64,000 nt of DNA from Bombus terrestris (GCF_910591885.1 NC_063275.1:21626501-21690500), one strand, 5' to 3'. Positions 10,270-22,380 are shown, numbered from the stretch's first letter. Notes: generated by a model not told the origin, from the sequence alone. Numbers and translations: made by a program.

Positions 10270-11290
10270 CATCGTAAAACGTTTTAGAACTGTCATTTCT
10301 GTGAATTTTCTTATGTGATGCTTCTTAAATTCCGTTTTAAAAGTTTTGACAAATTTTGTTAAAGAATTTAATTGTTACAAGATCTTCATTATTTTGATTA
10401 TAAAACTTTCTCTTATGTTACTTTGTTTACAATTATATAATTTTTTAATATGGATTGGAATGTTAAATGCAAATAGTTTACGCGTACAAGAACACGAGAG
10501 ATCAAAACAGAAAGAGTATAATTTTTTCTATATTTTTATCTCAAAGGCAGAAGAAGTTTCTATAACTATAAATAATTCTATAGCACTGTTTTATAGTATT
10601 TCAATAGTTCAGTCATCGCTTCGAGGATTAAACGACCTTTATACTGTTCGCTATAAATACAGAACAAGAATTCTATTTTCGATAGAGCAATGTTTAATTA
10701 ATACCTTGCATGAATTAATATCGTGCCCTTATACCACTTTTGCCACGCTCTATCGTTCGATGGGTCTATGTAGTTATCTTCGCTATAAATCATCTTCCTG
10801 TAAATGTCGTACGATGCATAATTCATATACTCGTAACTTCTAGAAAATTATGGTCACCAGTATCCGATATTATCCGATGATTTCAAGCGTATCATGGCAA
10901 TTGTTTCCATCGATTGTAACTAAATTTCCCGAGAAGTCCATCCTTTAAATTTCTACGATTTCTCGCATTGATTTTACCTTAAGAAATCGTAACAAGTATT
11001 ATTACTTTAGCATGACAACATATCTCGATGAATATAGAACGAACATATATTTTCTATACTAACACAGCGTATTGCCTCATCTGCAAAGTGCACCACGATG
11101 GAATATGTTACGCAAAATATATCGTTTAATTTACTACTCCCACGCTACTGCCATTTCTTATTAAATACTTTTTATCCTCTTTGTTATCCGTTTGTCGCTA
11201 TCAATTTACATAAATCTTAATATCATGAGTTCCTCTTGACTGAAATACCATTCGAATTAAAATTAAATGCGAAATATTAATAGGTGTCCT
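10270..11290. other. AT-rich spacer
   Basis: A 165-codon plus frame (10346-10843) stays open here but is rich in Ile, Tyr, Ser and Asn, with no recognised domain. It may be a chance frame in low-GC DNA. No RNA gene seen. Confidence 0.4.
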
Positions 11291-11466
11291 AGTACCTATG
11301 GCTAGCTGTGTATTTTCTATCCAAGAGAAGAGAAGTACGAGATGTACAGGTTCGCGATCTGCGCTAGCGCTGTTTCGCCAAGATGTCACGTCTTTGCCGG
11401 TAATTCATTCGGATGCTTTTCTCGCGTCCCCCGCTTTCTTGTTCCGCTCGGTGTTCCGTCCCGAAG

Positions 11467-11562
11467 CTGTTCGTCGGCGGCGAGGACACGGCGGACAGGC
11501 ACACGTGCAAGTTTTGCGCGATCCCACGGATGAACAAGAAAAGCACCGGCGTTATCTTCGAG
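11467..11562 (+). CDS. Candidate internal coding exon, unrecognised, with a CxxC pair
   Basis: This is the most coding-like short block of the window. It is G+C-rich at third codon positions, unlike its AT-rich surroundings. It is bounded by a pyrimidine-rich tract ending CCCGAAG (3' splice site) and by CGAG|GTGATC (5' splice site). That gives a 96-base exon, phase 0 at both ends, encoding 32 residues beginning LFVGGEDTADRHTCKFC and ending NKKSTGVIFE. The frame stays open past the donor (VIEADVPT and further), so an alternative donor at 11588 or a longer exon is possible. The CKFC pair could bind metal or form disulphides. I do not recognise the protein. No partner exon was found within the window, so it may instead be GC-rich non-coding DNA. 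Confidence 0.35.
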
Positions 11563-11599
11563 GTGATCGAGGCGGACGTGCCGACACGTACGGACGACG

Positions 11600-11758
11600 A
11601 CATTTTTCGTGGTCGCGCGTTCGCCTGGTCTACGATTGGTCGCGCGATTCGGTGCCATCGTTCGCTCCGAATCCTCTTCGCGTAATCGAGTTATCAGAGG
11701 TAAAAGCAATTATTCCATTTACTTAGTAAAATGTGAAACGAATGTGTGAGTTTTATGG
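11600..11758. other. Flank of candidate exon
   Basis: CpG-rich to about 11700, then AT-rich. Frames overlap on both strands without coding character. Confidence 0.35.
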
Positions 11759-11890
11759 AATTTTAAAACCTATTGTTCATGTTTGCATTTTATTTATGAT
11801 GCTGATGAATTTTATTGTTTATGTTTGCATTTTATTTATGAAACGTTGAATTTTATTATTTATAAAGTTTCTGCTTTATTCATGAAGTTA
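11759..11890. repeat. Three-copy minisatellite, about 42-bp unit
   Basis: ATGTTTGCATTTTATTTATGA occurs at 11779 and again at 11821, exactly 42 bases later. A more diverged third copy (AAGTTTCTGCTTTATTCATGA) follows near 11865. Each copy is preceded by GAATTTTA plus ATTGTTT-type sequence. Confidence 0.85.
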
Positions 11891-11894
11891 TAAT

Positions 11895-12800
11895 TTGGAA
11901 TTCGTATCTGTAACTATTATTTCATTTATATCTCCAACACAGAGCATTCATTTGTATGTATGTGTGAGAAGTAACAAAATAATAAGAGACTTATGTACGT
12001 GTACTAGTCGTATATTACTGTTATTTCTACGCTAGGATATTATATGTATTATTATTAATATGGGACTAATATAGGAAAGTGGGACATCTTGTTAATAAAT
12101 GACCTTTGTTATTTAGCATATTTGTCTGAAAAGTGTCTTTCTTTTACAGACCCGTCTTTTACAACGATGCATCTTTATACAAACATGAAACCTAATCTGT
12201 CGAACCTTGTGATCTTTATTTTGATAGAACAAAATGGATCATACGTGATTCGATAAAATAATACAAAATGTTATGCATCCATTATTTCCTTATAAAACGA
12301 AAGAAGCTTTCCAGACGACCTAATATATATATATATATAGTGACACATGACTCAATGCAATATTCTAATCGGAAGAGACTCATATTGTTGTACCTTGGAA
12401 TGCCAACGTTGTTTTGGTTTGCTAGGTTCAAACGAACTCCGGACAAAATATTATCGCTGTTATTTGTAATCGTCAACCGGAGTTACATTTGGACTTTTTA
12501 TAATAACAATTGTAGTTATAAATAGACGAACGTGTGCACTCTACGAGTCAATATAGCGGATCGTTATAGTAAGTTATATAGTCGAATAGCGAGCGTGGTG
12601 TTGAACAGTAGCATTGAGCGAGGGACGATTACGACCGGCATACGCTATCTCTGTACTTGTATTTAAAGTAATTTTAATATACACTGACTGTTACAATTTT
12701 ATCACTCGTCTGTTTAATAAACAAACACGTTTAATATCCATCTCATATATATTATTGTCTTTACAAAGAATACATCTGAAACGTTCTTTAAATTATGAAA
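11895..12800. other. AT-rich spacer, possible old LTR-like stretch at 12520-12740
   Basis: An (AT)n run lies at about 12322-12339. The stretch 12520-12740 is GC-richer (AGCGAGCGTGG, GAGCGAGGGACG) and ends in an AATAAA polyadenylation-like word at about 12716. This is reminiscent of the R/U5 part of an LTR, but I could not define ends or a target-site duplication. Confidence 0.3.
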
Positions 12801-13810
12801 TAAATTAATGCATAAATAAGAAAGAAATTTCTGATGGATCATAAACGTATTAAGAAAGCATTGCTTCACAAAAATGGAAAATAGAAAGCAACTTAAATAA
12901 GGTAATTTAGTCAAGAAAGTACTTAAAAACTCGCACAACCCCAAAATTGCCCCGAATCGACTAAAATCGAGCCATGAAACACCCATTAAGAAGAATCTCG
13001 TCAAATTTGTACGGATTACCTCAAAATAATGCGAGGACAATTTTCGGAGAAACAACCTTCGATCGATGTATTTTTTTACCAAAATTGCCTTGGTATTCCT
13101 ATGATCGGTACCCGATCGATGAATTACGCTTAACGAAAGGCAATTTCAGAACGCTTAACAGGATGCAACGGCGTTGTTTTTTTTTTAAAACATCACTGGT
13201 ACGCGAAACCGATGCCAATACGCCACCGGTAATTGGCTTTTAATCGGTTCTAATAACTAGCCATCAAAATAAGTTCGCCGAAATGAAGCGGTAGAATGAG
13301 CTGACGTTTATTTGCGATCGACATCTTCGTCACATCACCGACACCATCGACGTTATTACGATCACCATTGCCATCATCATCATCATAATCATCATTATCG
13401 TCGTGATCGTCATTCCTATGATATGTATATATCGATAAAATATAGTGAAATTTTTAGACCTAAGAGTTTCTGAAAATTCTGTAACGAATAATCTTCCATT
13501 CTTTATAACGAAATAAAATCAAAGGAAAAATTAGATTTGGAAAAGATATACGACTGTTCAACGATCCGCAAAGGAATCAATCATACGAAGATTAACGTCG
13601 AGAAAGTAGATAATCCAAGGAAAGAAATCCTATCTACCCTTGCCATCGCTATCTCGCTTCTTTGATCTACCAAAAATGATTGACACCTTTTATACGAACA
13701 ACGAACCCAACATCTAAATGAATTTTAGTTTCCCTTTCACAATCGAACGATCTTATAGACATCAATAGCGCCGCCAAGGTATCTATTCCAACGAAATCGA
13801 AACATAGATC
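12801..13810. other. Spacer with short CAT-type simple repeat
   Basis: An imperfect ATC/CAT repeat runs from about 13366 to 13415. Minus-strand frames at 12714-13082 and others lack coding features. Confidence 0.45.
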
Positions 13811-13814
13811 GCTT

Positions 13815-14155
13815 CTCATCTCGCATCGCTAGATTAACAAGGTCATTAACAGAAAAAAAAAAAAAAAATGAAAAGTAAAGGAAGGAAGACAGTAAGAAGA
13901 AATTTTTAATTAGAATTGAAACACGAAAAGTATGTCCGTTTGGTTGTAATAATTTAACAGAAGCTACCGACATCCAACCAAAATCCCTTCCGAGTTCGCA
14001 TCATCGATATTAATAACTTTATTAACAGAGGGAAGAAAAATAAAAGGAAACAACTTTAAACGAGAACTGAAACACGTATGTACATATATATATAGAATAT
14101 GTTCCGTTGGCTTTTAATAATCTAACGGAAGCCACCGACATCTCTTAAAGCGGAG
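13815..14155. repeat. Diverged two-copy tandem duplication, about 168-176 bp unit
   Basis: TCGCATCGCTAGATTAACAA in copy one (from 13821) matches TCGCATCATCGATATTAATA in copy two (from 13996). ATTAACAG recurs at 13845 and 14021. Both copies then have A-rich DNA, GAA(T/C)TGAAACACG and TAATAAT(T/C)TAAC(A/G)GAAGC. ACCGACATC follows at about 13965 and 14133. The offset is 175 at the start and 168 at the end. Copy one holds a 16-A run at 13853-13868 that copy two lacks. Confidence 0.8.
13853..13868 (+). repeat. Poly(A) tract, 16 bases
   Basis: Uninterrupted run of A inside copy one of the tandem duplication. The same position in copy two is a mixed A/G stretch, so the run expanded after duplication. 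Confidence 0.9.
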
Positions 14156-14159
14156 AATC

Positions 14160-14870
14160 GATAAAATCGACAAGCTCTTCAAACACGAAGGCAGTTTCAT
14201 CCTCACGGGTTGGCGATCGTTTTCATGCGGATTGTAAATCGATTGAACCGTAACACTTCGTCAAATCGACAAGGAACAACGAACAGAGACGAGCAGGTAA
14301 GTAGTAATGCTCGAAGAGTAGCCAGCTCTTCGCGATCGTGTTCCGGGAGCGGAGAAACCGAGGATGCTGGCTTCTCTGAACAATCAGAAACCTGTTTCCA
14401 GAGTGGTACCTCCGGCTGGATCCTCTTTCTCTCCTCTATACCCTTTCGTTTCGTTACGTTCGTTCGTTCTTTTCAACCATCTCCCTTCCTCTCTCTTCCT
14501 CCGTTGCTCTTCTGGAGAGGAGGTTAGATGAGGATCGCCGGGCGTTCATCAATCATCCATTGAAACGTAACCCATGGCGTTCCATAATTAACGACCCCGC
14601 CACGAACCACGAAGAGGTCCCACGCCCATACGAAACACACTATGTTCTGTCTGCGAGGCTACATTCTCTGGATAACGGCGCTGGGGAAAAAGGTCACCGA
14701 ATTTTCTTCCAAGCGACTGGTAGCGTGAGACGTAGCAGAGGAATTTTCAGTGTTAACCACGAGAATCGAAGATTATGCTATTCGCTGTGGTTCAGTGTTG
14801 CTTAGGACGTGTTATAGGGTGTTTGGTTGGAAATTTGGAATCGTGCGGTGAGTGAGAATTTTGTGGTTCT
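14160..14870. other. GC-richer island with two consensus 5' splice sites
   Basis: CAG|GTAAGTAG at about 14295 matches the 5' splice consensus perfectly; GCG|GTGAGTGA near 14847 is also strong. Upstream of the first, one frame from an ATG at 14225 runs open to the donor as a short basic peptide rich in Arg, Asn and Thr. No further exon could be linked. The island may hold exons of an untranslated or very fragmented transcript, or only regulatory DNA. Confidence 0.3.
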
Positions 14871-16050
14871 GGTGATCGAACGCAACTTCAGATTTTTCAT
14901 TTAAATTCTTCGCCCGAGTTAATAATAAATTCTTCGTATAGTATCGTTTAGAAGTAATCAACGATATGATTTACATAAAATTAAATGCCGATTCATGATC
15001 TTTCGTTTGATGTATCCTTCGTATTAGATAGCGCTCTAAGTTTTTTAGTATTTTCTTTATACGTAACAGTGTAATGGAATCACGTTCGATAATTTGAATC
15101 ATGTCCGTCTATGAGTCAAATATGAGTCCGCTGATTCTGTTACCAAAGTCGTATACTAATAGACGAAGACTAATAGACTAATAGATTAATAGAAGGCGAT
15201 ACTAATAGACGTATCATTCTTTTATTTTAAGTTTCCTGTTAATGATACTTGTTTTCTACACCAGAAGATAGACAATAAACAATGTTATGAAATTTACTAT
15301 AAGAATTTTGTTAATGTACGATTTAAATTTTGAAACAGAAATAAAATTTGTTCAGCAAGTTTTGATAACCGTTGTACGTGATAAGCTTCATTATGATAGT
15401 AATAAAACTGTATGATAAAACTATAAAATTATGTATATCAACGTTTAATATAAAACAGTGGTTAAATAGTGTTTAATGCAAAATTGTGTTGAAAGATAAA
15501 ACTTCCGACTTGAACGTTATACTAACGAAATAGTGTATTTTTAACTAAACATTATTAAGCTGTCCTATCACATCTTATTTAGCGAAAAAGAAACACTCTA
15601 TCCGTATTCTATCAACATAAGATAATGTCTAAAAGTAAAAGGAATTTTCAATTATTAAATATAAAAATGGCACATTTTCATACGCGTAAAGTCGAATAAA
15701 AATCTAAATTAACCGATCACACTGCAGCTAAAAATTGTCGTGGCAAGAATCGATAGTAAAAAACCAAACTTCTCCGCCTGTTAACTAAAACTTCGTGTTT
15801 TTGAATACACGTTTCGCAGGGCAGTGGGACGAAAAATCGGACTTTCAATTTATCCGATGAAAAATCGAAGAATGGTCGAAGTACAGTGTAATCGAAGTGA
15901 ATCAGGCAAGAAGAACTAGAATGGCCGGTGGTTAAAAACAGCTAAATGGATTCGAGACGCAGTTTCCTCTTTCGAAGGAAATTGCTGTCACGCAAACAGA
16001 AACGTTACAAGAAATCTTTCCCTCTTAATCAGCCGTACGAGCTGTTTACA
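14871..16050. other. AT-rich spacer with a short ACTAATAGA tandem repeat
   Basis: Between about 15150 and 15215, ACTAATAGAC-type words repeat five or six times with small variations. The remainder is AT-rich with no recognised gene. Confidence 0.5.
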
Positions 16051-16460
16051 AGGCACCTTAAGCCGCTCCCATCGTGATTCCGTCGAAAATAAAGCACATC
16101 GATAATCCGTGCGATTGCGCGCTCGCGCACGCGGCTATTTAAAGCGGAACACGTAGACAGGAAAACGGAGGTTGTGGAACGGGGGCATGTTGCATTTGCG
16201 TCGAAACTAGATTTACAACGATCAAGAAACCAGTTGGAACCCCTTTTGCCAGCTGCAATCAGGGTCACGTGATCAATTTAATTATCACCGGGTTCCGATG
16301 CATAGCTTTCGGCTGATTGCAGCCGTGAACGACTCGATATCGACTTCCGGTTGCTGGGTGATCGGCGCGAGCCGATGAAACGAAAGCGGTCAAACGGCAG
16401 TTTGCAACTCTGTCTTGGTAATTGCGCCGATTGATAATCGGTATAATCCGCACGTTTATG
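16050..16460. promoter_or_regulatory. GC-richer island with a cluster of mini-hairpins
   Basis: Four short perfect hairpins lie in about 330 bases. They are TGCGC/GCGCA at 16116-16129, CGGCTG-ATTG-CAGCCG at 16310-16325, ATCGGC-GCGA-GCCGAT at 16361-16376, and CCGATT-GAT-AATCGG at 16427-16441. The block also has TTTAATTATCA and GATAATCGG words resembling homeodomain and GATA sites. Minus frames of 61-79 codons overlap it without coding character. It may be a conserved regulatory element or a structured transcript. Confidence 0.35.
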
Positions 16461-16464
16461 CATA

Positions 16465-17240
16465 TTTATTTTTTATAAACTCGATTGAAGAACGCTTAGT
16501 AAAAATTATAATGAGCTTTATACTTATTTTAATTAGTTTGAATTAAATACTAAGTATTAATATCGAATATTCTTTACATTAAATATTAATAAATAATCTC
16601 AAATATTATATTCATAGTATACGTAATAGCATTAATGTCGGCCTATTACAGTCTTCATAAACGCACAATACAGTGATCAGATTGTATGTGTGGTTTAATC
16701 GTGACTGTGCTGAAATCTACTTATCATTATTCGCGGAAACTTTTAAGTAGTATATACATTTATGGTCAGACAAAAGAGTTAACGTTGATTGCATACAGAT
16801 GTTATGTGGCAGAACGATCATCTATAGACCTAAATGCATATAACCGTCGTTTGAGAATGCATTGAAATGTATTGAAAATTTCAAATAATATTGCAATATC
16901 CAATTATGGATTATAAGCACTTTATATAAATCTGGCTCAAATGGGTTGTAGATTAGATCAAGATATACGTACATGGTAATTGAAAATGATGTGATGTATC
17001 TTTGTTAGTCTTTCAAATATTTTCTCCAAAATTTTGCGATATGACTTTTCGAGACGCTTGATCGATTAATGGTTCCTTGTCTTTAATTTATTATTACGTT
17101 TCGCATGACAGCGGCAGGTGATCTAACGCGTACGTACTATACTTCATTCGAGAAACGATAGTCTTCAATCGTTGAAAACAACGTTTACTATAGGTAGGAA
17201 TTGTATAGTAAATTAATTGGTTTAATGAAGTGGTAACAGG
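16465..17240. other. AT-rich spacer
   Basis: Short ATTAATA words recur at 16540-16620. No gene or defined repeat. Confidence 0.5.
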
Positions 17241-17720
17241 AAAGCCAGAAAACAAGGTGGAGTTTAGATATTAGAGGGCTGGAAACGATCTAAAGTTGGC
17301 TGAGAAACTAGCGTGCGAATGGGGGGACAGCGTGAAGCGATAAAAGCCGGATAAATCGTGTTGTTGAATCGCGATGACGGTGAAATAACGAGGGCAATAT
17401 CGTGCGCGATAAACGAACCGAAAGACGCAACCACGACGAAATTAAAGAGGCTCTTCCGTTTCGGTGGCCGATTCCGGTGGAATCTCTTAATTAAGCACGA
17501 TTCGATCGGGACCGAGTAATTAGATCGGCCGATTCGACGTATAAAAAGAATTTTAATGGAATCCACCGGCCGTGTCTTTCGGCACTGGTACAATTAACGC
17601 GTGTGACTTGTTGCCTCAGTGATTAATCTTCCTCGGCTGGATGAATTAACAAGCCTCATCAGTGAAAGACGTGTTCGTTAAGTATTGGTACCATTGACGG
17701 GGGAATTATTACAAGAACTG
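17240..17720. promoter_or_regulatory. GC-richer island, putative conserved non-coding
   Basis: CpG-rich block with several CCGATT and CGGCCGATTC-type words and AATTAA cores, in AT-rich surroundings. A 109-codon minus frame covers it; I see no domain in it. A regulatory role is inferred from composition only. Confidence 0.3.
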
Positions 17721-17821
17721 AAATGACTGGTCTGTAATCATTCACACGAATTATCAAATGCAATCTTTTAATCACTTTGTATGTTTTCGGTGTGCATACG
17801 TTGTCTGTTTTTTTAAATTTT

Positions 17822-18150
17822 TTGCAATGTAAAAGTATATTATTGTAGAGAAGGATATATTTTACAGTTACGTAAGAACAATTACATAACGATATTAGTA
17901 ATTAATTTATTTGTATATTTGCTCGAGCTGAAATAATTAATTTGCGATGATTTTTCTCTCCTTCGATAAAATTAGAATCACATCATGTCACGGTAATTTA
18001 AATCTATGTTACTATAGACAGAGATATATTTTGTTGTAGTATGAAACTAATTGCATCACGTGGTTAGTTATTAATTTATTCGCATATTTGATTGATTATT
18101 AAAAGTAATTGAATTTGGTCAATCAATTAGAATGGATGTGATGATTGAGC
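17822..18150. repeat. Diverged two-copy tandem duplication, about 158-169 bp unit
   Basis: GATATATTTT recurs at 17854 and 18023, and ATTAATTTATT(T/C)G(T/C)ATATTTG at 17901 and 18070, both 169 bases apart. AATTAGAAT recurs near 17968 and 18126. The copies are clearly related but drifted. Both are AT-rich and non-coding. Confidence 0.75.
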
Positions 18151-18940
18151 AAACTGGATTTTTAATACAATTGCGAAGGCATTTTGATTAACAAGTAGAA
18201 TCAGAATGATTTGAAAGTTTGAAGAGTAAGAATAGCTAAAGTTGTGCGAAGACTGATATTTTAATAACTTGGTTTGCCATTTTCAATGCTGTTTATGGCA
18301 AACTTCGACGCCATTTCTCTAGCCGATATCAAATTTTCCAAGTGGATGGCACTCATTTCAGTTATTAGGAGATAGAGTACCATAACTTGTAACAGTTACC
18401 TTTTTAAAATTAATTACTCATCTGGGAAACTTCCCTTGTTAGCGAATCTCTTAAAACTAGTTTATAATTTATTGACTAATATACAAAAGGGCACTCAAAT
18501 AATACGAAATTCTAATCACTGAAAATTGTTATAAACAATTATATTAAGGCGTGAGCATTATCAATTATTAAATATTTTACCAAATAAGTATGCAGTAATA
18601 AAGGGTATAATTATCGATGCAAATGAAATTATTGCAAGTAGAAATGAAAGAAAATTAACTACGGAAGTCTGTGAGCAGACTTAGGATGATAGATCTACTT
18701 TAAGTAAACCTGTTGATGAAAATGGAATTGTAGAGATTAGAACGAGTGCACATAGAACAATTACACGTAGGATATATAATTTGCTTCTTTTATGAAACGT
18801 TCGCAGATAAGAAACCGAATCGAAAATGACATTATAAAAAAACGAATAACCTAAGAAGAAGTTATTGCAAATAAAGTGATTAGAAATCGCATAACAATTA
18901 ATCGACGACCTAAAGTACAATAATTACGGATAAGAATGAA
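18151..18940. other. AT-rich spacer with one hairpin
   Basis: GTTTGCCAT at 18272-18280 and ATGGCAAAC at 18295-18303 form perfect 9-bp arms with a 14-base loop. Nothing else recognised. Confidence 0.5.
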
Positions 18941-18944
18941 TTGG

Positions 18945-19640
18945 GATTGTCGTGACATGACTATTAACGTATACAAGTAGAATTGCTGTAAACGGAATAG
19001 CCGTAAGTAGAATGACCGGATATAGAAGGAGCTGAAACGGAATTCTGGTAAATGGAACGACTCTATAAACGATTTAACTATAAACTAATCAACTGTAATT
19101 GCAACTATTTTAAATGAATTGATCATAAGTGAAATAACCACATTTAGCAATCTTGAAATAGTTTATTATCCATGAATTTCTGTAAGTTGTGTGGTAAGTT
19201 CTATGTATTAGCCGAACAACTGTACTTATTTGTATAGAAGCATTGTAATATTTCTAAATAAATCTATTATAATTCCAATAATTAAAAATATAGTTACAGC
19301 CAGAATTCTTACAAATACTGTAACCCTTAATCCAGTGGCTGCAGATGTGATTATATCACGTGAAAGAATTCTAAATGCAATTATCGCAAACGATTTGAAA
19401 CTTTAAACGAAACTTCTGTAAACGACTTCGAATGACTGTGACTGATCAATCAAGTACGAGGAAACAACAGCCAAAGGATAGTCATCATCGTGAAGCAAAA
19501 TTATCACAAAGAAAAGTACAGCGAGGAGAGAAATCTCAAATGGAATCTCAGCGAATGGAACTGTAAACGAACGATACTGTAGGAACGGAACCATCGCAAA
19601 TGGAAACTTCGTTTCAAACGGAGGAAATCTCGAATGAAAT
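18945..19640. repeat. Decayed minisatellite or low-complexity tract of GTAAACGGAAT-like words
   Basis: Phrases such as GTAAACGGAATAGCC, GTAAGTAGAATGACC, GAAACGGAATTCTGG, GTAAATGGAACGAC, GTAAACGAACGATAC, GAACGGAACCATC and AAATGGAACTG recur at irregular spacing through 18980-19080 and 19385-19640. The middle (about 19100-19370) is less regular. It resembles an old short-unit tandem array that has almost lost its period. Confidence 0.5.
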
Positions 19641-19739
19641 ATGACGCACTAAGAATAGTCACAGGATCGAAGGTACCGTATATTCAAATAGATCCCTCTA
19701 GTCAAAGTTATCAGTGAAGAGATTGAAGATAGTCCAACA

Positions 19740-20150
19740 ACATCGTGTACTTTCTTCGATGTAAAATGCCTTCTGTCGGCTCTTCCTCTCTTACTCCATT
19801 TTTTTCTCTCTTCTGTTCTCTCCTTTCTCTTTTTTTCTCCTTAGCCGTGATCTGTTAAACATTATCATCGTATACGGAACTCAGTGGGAAGGAGCGGCAT
19901 ATATTACGAAACCGGTAACAGACTAATGTCATGAAAACTGGCCAAACGGGTTAAAAACCGGCCGGCTGACCGTCCCGGACTAAACCGGCGCCAAACTGGG
20001 CCCCGAACTCGTTGTTCTTGGAAAGCGAAGTCTCATCGGTATCGAATTAAAAATTCCTTTAACGCCGGCCAACGATGAACGCCTCTTGCCGATCTTTCTT
20101 CCGCGACCGAAAGAATTCCTCCTGAAGAAGGGTTGTAATAACTGTTTGAG
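19740..20150. other. Pyrimidine tract followed by GC-richer island
   Basis: A pyrimidine-rich stretch at about 19780-19850 (TTCTCTC, CTTTTTT words) precedes a CpG-rich island at 19870-20130 that includes several ACCGGCC-type words. No open frame of interest. Confidence 0.35.
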
Positions 20151-20840
20151 ATATTTCGCGCGATTTCACCTAATTAAATAAAAATTAATTTGCAGTATAT
20201 TTGAGTTCTGTGGATGATCAAGAATTTGAGGCATTTTTGGAATTATGAAATCGACAGCTGGTTTGGCGCTGTACTTTTAGGTTAAGGTTCTCCGGTTCAA
20301 GGTATCTCTGTGATGTTGCGAGACAATGCTATTAAGATTTGCTTTTCCACAGATTTTTGACAGTGGAATTACTAGTTTATAATTAAATGTTATTGCCTAG
20401 TATCACTAAACATAAACTGGAAAGCAAACAAAAAATTTCTTTTATCAAAAGAAACCGCTCTTTCATAATTTAAGTCGAAGAGCAATTCCGATACTAAAGA
20501 GGAAGAATGAAATATAGATTAGAGATTACAAGTACTGCTGAAATAGTTTAGTAACAGCAAATGATGCTAAATGATGAATATGAATGTTGTCAAAATTCAT
20601 ATTTTCTCAGATACAATTAAAAAACTGAAACCTAGATAGAAATTTATTTTACCTCCAAGATATTACAATAAATACTTTATGCCTTGTATATAGTATATTT
20701 TAGCACATTAAATCACCCCATAAACGATTTCTTAACTTACTCATAAATCCTCTCGACTTTAACCACAAAGTAATCACAACAAAACCTCTGAACCATCAAA
20801 AACTCACTCGCTTCTCAAACTTCTTTATCCTTTATAGAAC
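20150..20840. other. AT-rich spacer
   Basis: No gene or clear repeat seen. Confidence 0.5.
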
Positions 20841-21410
20841 AAAGAATTATCGCTACGTGGTACGACATTGACGCGGATGATGCATCTCCAAAAGCTAATC
20901 CCTACTCGATTCCATCGACTTCCATCAAGAAACACACGAGGAGGATCGTGTACCTATTGGAATCCTCAAAGCTTCGCCACGTGAATGGGAACGCGCGTGG
21001 AAGTCGCAGTAAAAGGCACTTGTGGCTTGAAGAGGTTGGAAAAAATCGGTCGTTCGGATAAACGGCGTCCATTGTGCACACTCCTGGCCCCCTGTGGAAC
21101 TGACCGATATCTGGTCCCTCTAATAGGGCGGATTAATGGAGCAGGATGTGGGGCAAAAGGCGAAGCTGGACCGAAATGCAGCGCAGGTGGCCAAAGAGAA
21201 ATGGATGGAACGAGGGAAAAGAAAAGACGGTTCCACTTGAAGAAAGGATCCTGGATAGCGAAAGGGGAGGGGCGGGTTGAAGAATGGAGAGGTCCTCGAA
21301 AGCTTCGTCCATTCCGACTGACAATGCCGTTGCGACTGATATCGAGAACGGTTTCTCTGTGGCTAGATGTGTCTACGCTAATATACTGGGTGTTCTGGTA
21401 GGATTTTTTA
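20840..21410. other. GC- and G-rich island, one 138-codon plus frame
   Basis: The frame 20985-21401 is rich in Gly, Arg and Lys because the DNA is purine- and G-rich (for example GGGGAGGGGCGGG near 21266). It has no recognised domain and probably is not a gene. AATAGGGCG at 21122-21130 matches a word also seen in three other islands of the window. Likely regulatory or untranslated sequence. Confidence 0.3.
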
Positions 21411-22080
21411 GTTTCCGCAGGAAAATAATTAGATTTTGACTAAGAGCGTTTGCTTTCGTTATCTTCGTGTAAAGGAACGTGAGAGAAATTTACATGTTTT
21501 AGAGTTTCGATTCGATTTAAATGCGGAGATACATTTTGGAAAGTATAGAATTGGCTCTTAACTTCTCTTGTGTTGTATTGGAAGATTTTATGTCTGCATT
21601 GAAATTAAAAATATTTCGTTTGTAACACGAATATGAGAATTATTCTGCTTATCAACTGAGGATACATACCTGGGTATTTTAGCACTTACAAGGTATAGCA
21701 ATGACATCGTAATAACGATTTTGTTCAGAGTTGATGAACACAGATAGACAGTGCCAATGTAGTAAATAAATTACGCAAGAGTTTCACTAATTTGGCAAAT
21801 AAATAAATATATGTATTACAAAAGAACAAGAAGTTCCAGTTTTGTGATATGATGATAGCGATGCATAATGTAACATACTTTTATTTTGACTCGTAGAATT
21901 GGAAGTTGTATGACAATGTTAAATATCTATTGTCTCGTATATTCCATTCATAACTAATTAAGTTTCATGCGCGTAACTAAGAAAAATAAAAGTCACAAGA
22001 TATAAATAATTTCAAGAATAATTATTTAACTACGGTAGAAAGGTAAACGAACGATTAAATGATAAGAGTTTCATAATCGA
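21410..22080. other. AT-rich spacer
   Basis: No feature recognised. Confidence 0.5.
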
Positions 22081-22380
22081 ACACCCAGTATTGAATGGAG
22101 CGGATATAAGTATCAGAGAAGCCAAAGCCCGGCGGGTATTATTCCGCAAATCGGTTGTAAGATGTTTGAAGAAACGATTGTTTCGAATCGATCCTACGCC
22201 GGAGGTTCGAGTGTTGAAATGAAACTCTCGACGTCTGATCGAGACTCCATCGAGAAGCACCACCTCATCGGTACTTTCGAGCCCCTCCACAATAGTATAA
22301 TAGAGCCCATTCAAGTTAAAAAGGTTCTTCACTATTCTTACGCGATTCCGCTTTAAGTCTTACCTGACTTCGGTTTGAAT
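22080..22380. other. GC-richer island with a minus-strand 5' splice consensus
   Basis: On the minus strand TCAG|GTAAGA (plus 22357-22366) is a strong 5' splice site. Frames of 100 codons (minus) and 64 codons (plus) overlap and have no known domain. Confidence 0.3.

Noticed and set aside
10346..10843. 165-codon plus frame
   Set aside because: Biased toward Ile, Tyr, Asn and Ser in AT-rich DNA; no domain or splice context supports it.
12520..12740. Second solo LTR
   Set aside because: AATAAA and a GC-richer R-like segment are suggestive, but no TG...CA ends or target-site duplication could be defined.
20985..21401. 138-codon plus frame
   Set aside because: Gly/Arg/Lys-rich translation of a G- and purine-rich block; no recognised domain.
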